Below are positions 8,762-16,163 of a stretch of DNA of 24,100 nucleotides, in pieces (the first letter of the stretch is position 1; each line of letters starts with the position of its first letter). Source of the DNA: a virus. The notes beneath the pieces were generated by a model, which worked only from the letters and a program-made list of their open reading frames with translations, made no database searches and was not told the origin of the DNA. The stretch lies in the IMG/VR virus record IMGVR_UViG_3300025127_000276, positions 1-24,100 of that record; one strand, given 5' to 3'. The position numbers and the translations under genes were made by a program.

Positions 8762-8790
8762 TTGACAACTAGGTTATGTGTGCCTATGTT
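8762..8790 (+). promoter_or_regulatory. Strong sigma70-type promoter of the replication operon
   Basis: A perfect TTGACA (8762-8767) is separated by 17 bp from TATGTT (8785-8790). The spacer contains TAGGTTATGTGTGCCTAT (8770-8787), which includes a TAGG-N9-CCTA dyad and recurs at other promoters in this window. Transcription would start near 8797, giving a leader of about 38 bases before the ATG at 8835. It is in the gap between DUF1064 and the operon carrying the ATPase, helicase, nuclease and primase. Confidence 0.7.
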
Positions 8791-8834
8791 ACAGGTATCT
8801 AGTGTCTATTTTGTATAAAGAGAAAGGAATAATT

Positions 8835-9269
8835 ATGGATTTAGATTTTTTACATATGCCTTTGCAGGATTTGTTCAAGTATCGTGAGGACTTGAAGAAC
8901 CAAATCCAAGCGTTAAAGGATAAACAAGCTCATCTTAATGATGATCTTGCAATTAGGTTTGGCAACACTGCAAGAAATAAACTTGCAGATGATGGCAAAG
9001 ATTATGGCTCTGTAACATTACATGAGCATGGCTATAAAGTTAAAGTTAGCTTGAGGCAAAAAGTTACTTGGGATCAAGAGGGTCTTGCACAGTCTTTGAT
9101 GGATATGAATCAAGATGATGCAAGGCACTATGCTAAGATTACTTATGGCATTGATGAGCGTAAGTATAACAATGCACCTCCTGCTATCAAAGCAAAACTA
9201 CAAGAACACAGAACTGTAGAACTTACTGGTACATCTGTGGATATTACGGAGGATAATAATGACTCTTAA
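8835..9269 (+). CDS. Recombination-module protein with coiled coil, unknown function
   Basis: 144 residues from ATG 8835, preceded by AAAGGA at a 6-base spacing; an in-frame GTG at 8778 lies inside the promoter and is rejected. The first 45 residues form an amphipathic, Leu/Lys/Gln-rich coiled-coil (LFKYREDLKNQIQALKDKQA). The middle contains KVKVSLRQKVTWDQEGLAQS, and the C-terminal part ARHYAKITYGIDERKYNNAP ends in an acidic tail. I recall proteins with this KVTWDQ...Y.I.E.KY..AP pattern directly upstream of Sak4-like ATPases in phages. It could be an accessory factor for the recombinase, but no biochemical role is known to me. It overlaps the next gene by 11 bases. Confidence 0.6.
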   Translation: MDLDFLHMPLQDLFKYREDLKNQIQALKDKQAHLNDDLAIRFGNTARNKLADDGKDYGSVTLHEHGYKVKVSLRQKVTWDQEGLAQSLMDMNQDDARHYAKITYGIDERKYNNAPPAIKAKLQEHRTVELTGTSVDITEDNNDS

Positions 9270-10128
9270 GATTATTACTGCTGATGAAAGATTATCAGAA
9301 AAGCGTGGTCATAAGGTTGTGGTTTGTGGTCAAAGTGGTGTGGGTAAGACAACTCTTGCTCGCACTCTTGACCCTGATACTACTTTGTTTATGGACTTAG
9401 AGGCTGGTGATGCGGCTATTGAGAGATGGCCTATTGACGTTATTAGACCAAAAACTTGGGAAGAGTGCAGAGATTTTGCATGTTTCTTAGGTGGTCCTAA
9501 TCCAGCTTTAACACCAGAGCAACCATATTCAGTTGTGGAATATGAAAGAGTTTCACAAATGTATGGCGACTCAATTGAAATGATGAAGAAGTATGACTCA
9601 ATCTTTGTAGATAGTATTACTGTGGCAGGTAGATTGTGCTTTCAATATTGTTTAGGACACCCTGATAATAAATCAGATAGGACTGGCAAGATTGATACAA
9701 GAGCTGTTTATGGTATGCAAGGTCGTGAGATGATGTCATGGCTAACACATCTACAACATATTAGGTCTAAGAATGTTGTCTTTGTTGGCATCTTAGATGA
9801 AAAGGTTGATGACTATGGTAGAACTTTGTATGAGTTACAAATTGAAGGTTCTAAGACTGGTCGTGAGTTACCTGGTATTGTAGATGAAGTTATTACTATG
9901 GCAGTAATGCCAAGTGAAGAACATGGGCCATATAGAGCCTTTGTATGTCAAACACTTAACCAATGGGGTTATCCAGCAAAAGATAGATCTGGTCAATTAG
10001 AAGTAATTGAAGAACCACATCTTGGTAAGCTATTGGCAAAAATCAGTGGTAGGTCAAGCGGAGAAAGGGATTTAAACTTCGTTGACCCTAATGCAATCAA
10101 ATCTAGCGAAAAAGGAGATACTAAATGA
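9259..10128 (+). CDS. Sak4-like RecA-fold ATPase (phage recombinase)
   Basis: 289 residues. The Walker A motif GQSGVGKTT is at residues 24-32 and a Walker B-like SIFVDSIT at about 114-121; the segment TTLFMDLEAGDAAIERWPID is typical of the phage AAA_24/Sak4 group. Such proteins are RecA-core ATPases that work with a partner ssDNA-binding protein in single-strand annealing or strand exchange during phage replication. The next gene encodes exactly such a partner candidate (DUF669), with a 4-base ATGA overlap, which strengthens the assignment. The start has GGAGG about 8 bases upstream. The C-terminal 40 residues are charged and probably flexible. The family call is solid; the exact activity (annealing versus strand invasion versus replicative helper) is not visible. 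Confidence 0.85.
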   Translation: MTLKIITADERLSEKRGHKVVVCGQSGVGKTTLARTLDPDTTLFMDLEAGDAAIERWPIDVIRPKTWEECRDFACFLGGPNPALTPEQPYSVVEYERVSQMYGDSIEMMKKYDSIFVDSITVAGRLCFQYCLGHPDNKSDRTGKIDTRAVYGMQGREMMSWLTHLQHIRSKNVVFVGILDEKVDDYGRTLYELQIEGSKTGRELPGIVDEVITMAVMPSEEHGPYRAFVCQTLNQWGYPAKDRSGQLEVIEEPHLGKLLAKISGRSSGERDLNFVDPNAIKSSEKGDTK

Positions 10129-10718
10129 TTGATTTTAATGAAGTCCCAACTGGTGGTGGCGGCGGGGGAGATTTTGAATTAATCCCTGCTGGTACTGTAG
10201 CTCGTGTTATTTTAACTATGAAAAGGGGTTCTGAAGTTATCCCTGATTACTCAACACAACCTATGTTCAAGCAAGGTCAAACTGGTACTAAGTGGCTTGA
10301 GTGTGAGTTTACTGTTGTTGGTGGCAAGTATGACAAACGTAAGTTTTGGCAAAATATCATGGTTGATGGTGGCAAGATTAATCCTGAAAGTGGTATGCCT
10401 TGGTGTAAAGAAATTGGCATCAGAACTTTTAGAGATATTATTAATAGCACTTTTGGTCTTGATCCAAACGACACCTCACCAGAGGCAGCCATGAAAAGAA
10501 AGGTCAATGACTTAAACGTACTTGATGGTGCAGAGTTTTGTGTCAAGGTAGCCGTTGAAAAAGGTAATAATGGTTATGCAGATAAGAATAAGATGATGGT
10601 TGCTCTTGCTGTGAATAGCAATGAGTATATTGGTTCTGCACAAGCACCTCAAACTAACAACCAACAACCTCAACAACCCAATGGTAATAGCCCATTACCA
10701 CCTTGGGCAAAGAAGTAG
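10125..10718 (+). CDS. DUF669 ssDNA-binding-like protein
   Basis: 197 residues, starting in an ATGA overlap with the ATPase gene. The N-terminus has a glycine run (PTGGGGGGDFELIPAGT), followed by a beta-rich core with TKWLECEFTVVGGKYDKRKF and WQNIMVDGG, characteristic of DUF669. Proteins of this type pair with Sak4-like ATPases and are thought to serve as the phage single-strand binding protein with an OB-like core. Residues 175-197 are a Gln/Asn/Pro-rich tail (NNQQPQQPNGNSPLPPWAKK), which looks like the flexible tail of SSB but lacks the acidic DDDIPF tip; an unlinked acidic tip is found on the small protein at 13009-13257. The stop is followed by a 99-base structured gap before the helicase. 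Confidence 0.8.
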   Translation: MIDFNEVPTGGGGGGDFELIPAGTVARVILTMKRGSEVIPDYSTQPMFKQGQTGTKWLECEFTVVGGKYDKRKFWQNIMVDGGKINPESGMPWCKEIGIRTFRDIINSTFGLDPNDTSPEAAMKRKVNDLNVLDGAEFCVKVAVEKGNNGYADKNKMMVALAVNSNEYIGSAQAPQTNNQQPQQPNGNSPLPPWAKK

Positions 10719-10817
10719 GTTTCTAGGTTTCTAGCGGCAGGACTACTTTCTCGTCTGCTAGAGTCGGTTTGGGTAGCACCGATGCCGCAAAGCTACCCAT
10801 TTAACTAGGAAACAAAC
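10719..10817 (+). ncRNA. Structured intergenic element with pseudoknot potential
   Basis: This 99-base gap is more G+C rich than its surroundings and carries three perfect helices. GCGGCA (10734-10739) pairs with TGCCGC (10783-10788). TCGGT (10764-10768) pairs with ACCGA (10778-10782). GGGTAGC (10771-10777), inside the loop of the second helix, pairs with GCTACCC (10792-10798). The second and third helices form a classical H-type pseudoknot, with no base between strands 10777 and 10778, and the 3' strands of the first two helices are contiguous. AGGAA of the helicase ribosome binding site follows within 10 bases. It could be a cis-regulatory leader of the helicase gene or a processed RNA. I do not recognise it as any riboswitch I can recall. 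There is no T-run, so it is not a simple terminator. Confidence 0.5.
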
Positions 10818-12500
10818 ATGATTTTAAGACCATACCAAGAAGTAGCAGTAGAGGATGCCTCAACTGCACTAGACAAACATAAAAACACAATTGTAGTTGC
10901 ACCAACTGGTGCAGGCAAAACAATTATGTTATCTGCCCTAGTTGGCAAGAGATACAAAGTAGGTAACAAGGTTCTTATTCTGCAACACAGAGATGAGTTA
11001 GTAAGACAGAATAGAACTAAGTTTTCTAAGGTTAATCCTAACATTACGACTAGCATTGTTGATGGGTCAGAAAAAGACTGGTCTGGCAATACGATATTTA
11101 GCATGGTGCAAACGCTATCAAGAGAGAACAATCTAAACAACATCAATCACTTTGACTTAGTTGTGGTTGATGAAAGTCATCATGCAGTAGCAGATACATA
11201 TATGCGTATCATTGACAAAGTTAAACAAGCAAATGAATCAGTAGAGATTGTTGGCTTTACTGCAACACCTAATCGTGGAGACAGAAAAGGTCTTAAAAAA
11301 GTATTTACCAACTGCTCACATCAAATTGAGATTAACACATTAATTAGAGAAGGCTTCTTAGTACCACCTAAAACATACGTTGTTGATGTAGGTGTGCAGA
11401 AAGACTTACAAAATGTTCGCAAGACAGTAATTGATTTTGATATGTCAGAAGTTGAAAAAATTATGAACAAACGTGCCATTAATGAGAAGATTGTTCAAGA
11501 ATGGCAAGACAAGTCTGGTGAAAGAAAGACAGTTGTTTTTTGCAGCACAATCACTCATGCACAAGACGTTTGCGATGAGTTTAGGAAGAAAGCCATAAGA
11601 GCAGAAATTGTAACTGGTGATACACCAAGCGAACAACGTAAAGAAATATTACATGATTTAGAACATGGTGATGTCCAGGTTGTGGTCAATGTTGCGGTAT
11701 TAACAGAAGGCTTTGATGCACCACCAATTAGTTGCATTGTTCTTACAAGACCATGTTCATATAAGTCTACGATGGTGCAGATGATTGGTCGTGGTCTGCG
11801 AACAATCAGTCAAGAAGAATATCCTGGAGTAATCAAGAAAGATTGTATCGTTTTAGATTTTGGCACAAGCGTTCTTACACATGGATCACTTGATGAAGGT
11901 GTTGATCTTGATGGTGCTCAAGCAAACGTAAATGGAGCAACACCACTTAAAAACTGCCCAGAGTGTCAATCTGAAATCCCATTATCATCAAGAGAATGTC
12001 CTATCTGTGGACATGAGTTTGGTACTCAAGACAAAGAAGTTCTTGATAACTTTACTATGACAGAAGTTGATCTTATTGATAGATCACCATTTAGATGGCT
12101 TGACTTGTTTGAAAACAATAGATGTATGATGGCAAGTGGTTTTAATGGATTTAGTCTTGTCGCACATTTAGATGACCTATCTGTGGCTCTTGTAAAGCGT
12201 AATAAAGGGCGTTTAAGGGTTGTTAGCGTTGGAACTAAGGAACAAGCAGTTGCGTCTGCTGATGACTTTCTAAGAGGCATAGAAGATGGTGATGGTTCAA
12301 AGAAAGGTAAGAGATGGTTAAATCAAGGTGTGAGTGTAAAGCAGAAAGACGCATTAGCACAATTAGGTCAGTTTGTTAGACCTATGGATTTTAGTTGGAA
12401 CAAATACAAAGCAGCATGTTGGTTAAATTATTTGTGGAATAAAAAAGAAATTGATGCAAAGATTTTAAGCTATTACGAAGGAGATGATAATGCAACGTAG
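10818..12500 (+). CDS. SF2 DNA/RNA helicase with C-terminal zinc ribbon
   Basis: 560 residues. Superfamily 2 motifs occur in order: Walker A APTGAGKT (28-35), Walker B/motif II DESH (118-121), motif III-like FTATP (147-151), motif V region LTEGFDAPP (295-303) and motif VI QMIGRGLRT (321-329). The N-terminus LRPYQEVAVEDA is the typical Q-motif-like entry of the Res/UvrB-like group. A C-x2-C...C-x2-C zinc ribbon is formed by Cys380, Cys383, Cys394 and Cys397. The C-terminal 150 residues are family-specific, with an acidic end. The protein would unwind or remodel DNA at forks or recombination intermediates, consistent with its neighbours. AGGAA lies about 8 bases before the ATG. It overlaps the following gene by 11 bases. 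Confidence 0.9.
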   Translation: MILRPYQEVAVEDASTALDKHKNTIVVAPTGAGKTIMLSALVGKRYKVGNKVLILQHRDELVRQNRTKFSKVNPNITTSIVDGSEKDWSGNTIFSMVQTLSRENNLNNINHFDLVVVDESHHAVADTYMRIIDKVKQANESVEIVGFTATPNRGDRKGLKKVFTNCSHQIEINTLIREGFLVPPKTYVVDVGVQKDLQNVRKTVIDFDMSEVEKIMNKRAINEKIVQEWQDKSGERKTVVFCSTITHAQDVCDEFRKKAIRAEIVTGDTPSEQRKEILHDLEHGDVQVVVNVAVLTEGFDAPPISCIVLTRPCSYKSTMVQMIGRGLRTISQEEYPGVIKKDCIVLDFGTSVLTHGSLDEGVDLDGAQANVNGATPLKNCPECQSEIPLSSRECPICGHEFGTQDKEVLDNFTMTEVDLIDRSPFRWLDLFENNRCMMASGFNGFSLVAHLDDLSVALVKRNKGRLRVVSVGTKEQAVASADDFLRGIEDGDGSKKGKRWLNQGVSVKQKDALAQLGQFVRPMDFSWNKYKAACWLNYLWNKKEIDAKILSYYEGDDNAT

Positions 12501-12777
12501 TGAAGCATTGAAAAAAGTAGACTTAATTATTAATGGACCAAGAGCTAAATCTCATGGAGATGCTACAGAAACACATACTTATATAGCTCAAATATGGAAT
12601 ATATTATTAAGAAAAAAGTTAAAAGAACCACTTGATATACATGATGTATATAGAGCTATGATTGGCATTAAACAAATTAGAAACAGTCAGAATCCAAAAG
12701 TCGATGACAACATGATTGATATTATTGGATATGCGGCATTAGCAATAGAGGCAAAAGATGGCAAGAATGGTAATTGA
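12490..12777 (+). CDS. DUF6378-type phage protein
   Basis: 95 residues from ATG 12490, chosen over ATG 12484 because AAGGAG (12478-12483) abuts the first but is 6 bases from the second. The pattern AKSHGDATETHTYIAQIWNI...PLDIHDVYRAMIGIKQIRNS...NMIDIIGYAALAIE matches the DUF6378 group of phage proteins (HGD...N...IA.IW...; DN..DI.GYA.L). These are small helical proteins with conserved His/Asp/Glu positions reminiscent of all-alpha NTP-pyrophosphohydrolase-like proteins, but no activity is established as far as I know. It sits between the helicase and small replication-module genes, overlapping both neighbours by about 11-20 bases. Confidence 0.65.
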   Translation: MQRSEALKKVDLIINGPRAKSHGDATETHTYIAQIWNILLRKKLKEPLDIHDVYRAMIGIKQIRNSQNPKVDDNMIDIIGYAALAIEAKDGKNGN

Positions 12778-13042
12778 ATACACTATCCAAGAGGAAAATA
12801 AAGTTGGTATTGAAAACTTTAAAGATGGCAAGATGTTTGTTCAGTTTAGTTTTGATGATCACCCAGACGTTACTGCACATAAGATGCAAGATGCGTTGAT
12901 TAATGTGATGGATAAAAATAAAGATTACGTTTTAAGTATAGTCTTCATTGCTAAATTTGAAGGCGTAACAATGGCAGAGGGTGCTCTGTATAAAGAAGGA
13001 GAAGGTAGATGGATAAACCCACAATCGGAGACGATTCACTAA
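12758..13042 (+). CDS. Small replication-module protein, unknown
   Basis: 94 residues; ATG 12758 is preceded by AGAGG at a 6-base spacing and overlaps the preceding gene by 20 bases. The sequence alternates beta-like and helical segments (MVIEYTIQEENKVGIENFK, MFVQFSFDDHPDVTAHKMQD, DYVLSIVFIAKFEGVTMAEG) with an acidic character. I do not recognise a family. Its place between the helicase and nuclease genes and its tight overlap with both neighbours suggest co-expression with the replication machinery. Confidence 0.5.
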   Translation: MARMVIEYTIQEENKVGIENFKDGKMFVQFSFDDHPDVTAHKMQDALINVMDKNKDYVLSIVFIAKFEGVTMAEGALYKEGEGRWINPQSETIH

Positions 13043-13257
13043 AAAATTTAACTCAATTATTTACAAGATTTGGTTGGGATAAAAAGTTAAGCGAACTAAC
13101 TGAAGATGAGATAGTCGCAACAATATTGATTATGCAATTTTCAAAAAGGATAGATTCAGATGAACAATATACAAAAGACAGACTCGACAAATTACTTCTT
13201 GAGTATGTCTATGAAAAGCAAGACGACACAATCAATGAAGACGAAATACCTTTTTGA
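13009..13257 (+). CDS. Small acidic protein ending in SSB-like tip
   Basis: 82 residues; ATG 13009 follows GGAGAAGG, a strong ribosome binding site, and overlaps the previous gene by 34 bases. The core (residues 10-66) is helical (LKNLTQLFTRFGWDKKLSEL, EDEIVATILIMQFSKRI, TKDRLDKLLLEYVYEK). The extreme C-terminus is DTINEDEIPF. This closely matches the acidic tip of bacterial SSB (consensus DDDIPF), which docks onto many DNA-repair and replication proteins through its terminal Pro-Phe. The core is not an OB fold, so the protein is not an SSB itself. It could recruit or compete for host SSB-binding proteins. Recognition of the tip is direct from sequence; the role is inference. Confidence 0.6.
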   Translation: MDKPTIGDDSLKNLTQLFTRFGWDKKLSELTEDEIVATILIMQFSKRIDSDEQYTKDRLDKLLLEYVYEKQDDTINEDEIPF

Positions 13258-13945
13258 AGAAGTTATTGACGAAACTATTGTAAACAAAAACAGAAAAGAG
13301 CCTAGACGTAAGTATTTAGGTGCATCAATGTTGGGAGATAAGTGTGCAAGAAAGATACAGTATATTTATACTGGCTGCGAACCTGATGAAGAAAAAAAGT
13401 TTAATGCTAGAACTTTAAGGGTCTTTCAGTTTGGACATGAGATAGAAACAAGTATGGCTGGTTGGATTAGAAATGCAGGATTTGACATAAGAACTATGGA
13501 TAGTAATGGCGAACAATTTGGATTTTCCATAGCAGATGATGAGATCAAAGGACACATAGATGGTGTAATTTGTTCTGGCCCTTTGAATGTAAGTTATCCA
13601 ATGTTATGGGAATGTAAGTCTGCTAATGAGAAAAAGTTTAGAGATTTTAAGATGAAAGGTATAAAAGCTAATCATACTTATGAGGTTCAAGTTGCGTTAT
13701 ATCAAGCATATATGGATTTAACAGACAACCCTTGTTTGTTCACAGTTATTAACAAAAACACTAGCGAGATATTCTATGAGCTTGTTCCTTTTAATCAAGA
13801 ATTAGCACAGTACGCTAGTGATAGAGCAGTTGATATATTAAGAGCATCAAAGCAAAATGAAATGCTACCTAGAATAGCACAGAATAGAGATGTATTTGAT
13901 TGTAAATGGTGTCAGTTTGCAGACACATGTTGGGAAGATGGTTGA
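13235..13945 (+). CDS. PD-(D/E)XK exonuclease with Cas4/AddB-like 4-Cys cluster
   Basis: 236 residues from ATG 13235; in-frame ATGs at 13160, 13205 and 13211 are alternatives, and 13160 has AAAAGGA upstream but would overlap the previous gene by 98 bases. The nuclease core is visible: GHIDG (Asp109), ECK (Glu126, Lys128) and QVALYQAY (Gln152), the D...E-x-K...Q arrangement of RecB/Cas4-like nucleases. One cysteine near the N-terminus (GDKCARK, Cys37) plus three at the C-terminus (Cys223, Cys226, Cys232 in CKWCQFADTC) reproduce the layout that binds a 4Fe-4S cluster in Cas4 and AddB. The enzyme probably trims DNA ends to expose single strands for the Sak4/DUF669 pair. No CRISPR locus is present, so a phage recombination role is favoured. 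Confidence 0.8.
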   Translation: MKTKYLFEEVIDETIVNKNRKEPRRKYLGASMLGDKCARKIQYIYTGCEPDEEKKFNARTLRVFQFGHEIETSMAGWIRNAGFDIRTMDSNGEQFGFSIADDEIKGHIDGVICSGPLNVSYPMLWECKSANEKKFRDFKMKGIKANHTYEVQVALYQAYMDLTDNPCLFTVINKNTSEIFYELVPFNQELAQYASDRAVDILRASKQNEMLPRIAQNRDVFDCKWCQFADTCWEDG

Positions 13946-13991
13946 TGGTGACACAGAAGGTAGCAAAGTGCCACCATCAAGGGGGATGGTA

Positions 13992-16163
13992 ATGAACATT
14001 ATAAAGTTTGGCAATAGTAAAAGAACTATGGATGCAAAGGAATTAGTTGAACTAATTAGTGAGAGAGTTCCTGCAAATGTTCAGATTAATTTATTAAAAG
14101 ACACTTATCCACAAGGGGTTGTTAGAGGAGATCAATTCACTATTGGTTCACTTGGTGGTGAGGCAGGCAAGTCTTTGAAAATAGATATTAATCCCAAATC
14201 CCCATACTTTATGAAAGGTCAAGACTTTAATGGTTCTGATGGTGTTGGAGGTATTGTTAAGATATTGATGGAGGGCAGAAATATGAAGTTGCCTGAAGTT
14301 AAAGAGTTCTTTGATGATTATTTGAGTGATGACGCACCAAGACCAGTTGAAAAGATTAGTTCTATTGTTGATCCAAACATACAACAAATAAATTTAAACA
14401 CACCATACGATAGCGAACATAAATATCTTAATGCACAAGGTGAGTTATTATGTCTCGTTCGTAGGTATAACACTAAAGATAATGATGGTAATCCAGTTCT
14501 TGATGGACATGGTAAGCCGAAGAAAGAATTTAGACAATTTACTGGTGGCAGTAATTATCCAAAGATGCCAGACGTTAGACCTTTGTACAACATACCGAAC
14601 ATTGTGGCATCAGAAAAGATAATATGGGTAGAGGGAGAGAAATGTGCAGATGCACTTAATGGGCTTGGTTATACTGCTACATGCACTATGGGTGGTGCGG
14701 GTATGCTTTCAAAGAAATCTGCAAATCTATTTGACTTTTCTCCGTTGCATGAGAAAGAACTGATAATATGGCCAGACAATGATAATGCAGGTCGTAAATT
14801 AGCAGAACTTGTCCAAGAACTTGCATTAAACGCTGGTGTTAAATCAGTTACTACACTTACACCACCAAGAGGTAAGCCAGAAAGATGGGATGTTGTTGAT
14901 GCAGTTGCAGAGCAATTTAATATAAATGAGTTTTTAAACACCAATGTTAAGCAAGTAAAAAAGAACATTAATCTTCTTGACGATAGTTTGTTAATAAACA
15001 GATTTGTTGGCGATGCACCAGTACAGAAGTTTCTAATAGCGAACACATTGCCATTAGCTGTGCCAATTATATTCTCTGCTGCAGGTGATAGTGGTAAAGG
15101 TATGATGACTCTTGATCTAGCCATGAAAGTATCAAGTGGTCAACCAATGTCAGAATCATTTGGTGGCACAATAAGTGAGTTTGGTAATTCAATTATATTT
15201 ACTGCTGAAGATGATGAGGCAGAGATGCACAGAAGAATAGAAAGACTTGATATAGACAACCAAAGATCAAGCTACGAGCATGAACTGCGAATCGTGAGTT
15301 TGCCTAATGTTGGTGGTGTATTTCCCATACTACAAGAAACACATGATGGCTACAGAACAAGTGATGAATTTGATAAACTTTACGAACAAATACTGCAAAT
15401 GAAAGATTTAAAACTTATAGTTTTTGATCCATTAGCATCTTTTGTTCACGCAGATGTTAATGCAGATCCAGCGGCGGGTGCAGCACTAACTGGATTACTT
15501 GCACAGATAGCTACAGAAACTGGTGCGTCAGTTATTATGTGTCATCACATGACAAAGATTAAAGAAGACACAGTTGTTAGTACGCCTGAACAAGCAAGAA
15601 ATATGATTAGAGGTACGTCAGCATTGGTTGATGGTGTTCGTTGTGCCTTTGCATTATGGCAAGTAGATGAGGCAACTGGCAGAAGACGTTGCCAAGATTT
15701 AGGCATAGATTATCAAAGAAATAAATGCTTTGATGGTGCAGTAGTAAAATCTAATGGTCCAGCAAACAGAAACATTAGGCATTTCATTAGAGATGAGTTT
15801 AGTGGATTGTTGTTAGATAGAAGTGATGATATTTCAAGATTACATACTGGCTCTAATAAAGAGATAAAAAAGAGTGCATTGTTTAATTGGATTGCAGATT
15901 GTGAAAGAGAGGGTAGGGCTATGACACAACAGTCTGGTGCAGACGCTATCTTACAACGTATGTCTGCTGATACAGATGCACCAAACGTGCTTAATAATTG
16001 CACACAACGTATGATTGATGGTCTTGTTAGAGAATTGATACAAGAGGGTAGAATCGCCAAGTATTCATTTAGCACAAGTGGTGGTCGTAAGTGGCTTGGC
16101 ACAATAGATGGCGATATGAGTAGAGGTGAATACGAGGCCACTACTGCGAGGGATAATGTATAA
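13992..16163 (+). CDS. Primase-helicase: Toprim plus RecA-like (RepA/AAA_25) ATPase
   Basis: 723 residues from ATG 13992, which lies 6 bases after GGGGG (13981-13985); earlier in-frame ATGs (13890, 13986) have poorer spacing or overlap the nuclease gene. The N-terminal part (about 1-130) has no zinc finger I can see. A Toprim domain follows, with the catalytic Glu in WVEGEKCADAL (Glu215) and PDNDNAG (Asp262, Asp264). A RecA-like ATPase domain begins near residue 345 with SAAGDSGKGMMTLDLA (atypical Walker A, Gly in place of Ser/Thr after Lys369), acidic EDDEAEMHRR, Walker B LIVFDPLASF (475-484), and MCHHMTK (516-522). The C-terminal 130 residues look like a winged-helix extension. It would prime and unwind DNA at the phage origin using a host polymerase. 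It overlaps the next gene by 8 bases. Confidence 0.85.
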   Translation: MNIIKFGNSKRTMDAKELVELISERVPANVQINLLKDTYPQGVVRGDQFTIGSLGGEAGKSLKIDINPKSPYFMKGQDFNGSDGVGGIVKILMEGRNMKLPEVKEFFDDYLSDDAPRPVEKISSIVDPNIQQINLNTPYDSEHKYLNAQGELLCLVRRYNTKDNDGNPVLDGHGKPKKEFRQFTGGSNYPKMPDVRPLYNIPNIVASEKIIWVEGEKCADALNGLGYTATCTMGGAGMLSKKSANLFDFSPLHEKELIIWPDNDNAGRKLAELVQELALNAGVKSVTTLTPPRGKPERWDVVDAVAEQFNINEFLNTNVKQVKKNINLLDDSLLINRFVGDAPVQKFLIANTLPLAVPIIFSAAGDSGKGMMTLDLAMKVSSGQPMSESFGGTISEFGNSIIFTAEDDEAEMHRRIERLDIDNQRSSYEHELRIVSLPNVGGVFPILQETHDGYRTSDEFDKLYEQILQMKDLKLIVFDPLASFVHADVNADPAAGAALTGLLAQIATETGASVIMCHHMTKIKEDTVVSTPEQARNMIRGTSALVDGVRCAFALWQVDEATGRRRCQDLGIDYQRNKCFDGAVVKSNGPANRNIRHFIRDEFSGLLLDRSDDISRLHTGSNKEIKKSALFNWIADCEREGRAMTQQSGADAILQRMSADTDAPNVLNNCTQRMIDGLVRELIQEGRIAKYSFSTSGGRKWLGTIDGDMSRGEYEATTARDNV

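Noticed and set aside
10734-10790. tRNA-like fold (acceptor-like GCGGCA/TGCCGC and a T-arm-like TCGGT/ACCGA)
   Set aside because: The T-loop lacks TTCRA, the loop is 9 bases, and no D-arm or anticodon arm is present; the pairing fits a pseudoknot better.
10716-10804. Possible TAG readthrough extending the DUF669 protein by about 27 residues, with a pseudoknot downstream
   Set aside because: The in-frame extension is short enough to be open by chance, and the pseudoknot is 46 bases from the stop, much further than in known readthrough signals.
13235-13945. Calling the nuclease a CRISPR Cas4
   Set aside because: No repeat-spacer array or other cas gene is present; neighbours are phage recombination genes.
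13890-13991. Longer N-terminus of the primase-helicase from ATG 13890
   Set aside because: The extra residues are an out-of-frame reading of the nuclease 3' end, and the G-rich ribosome binding site fits ATG 13992.
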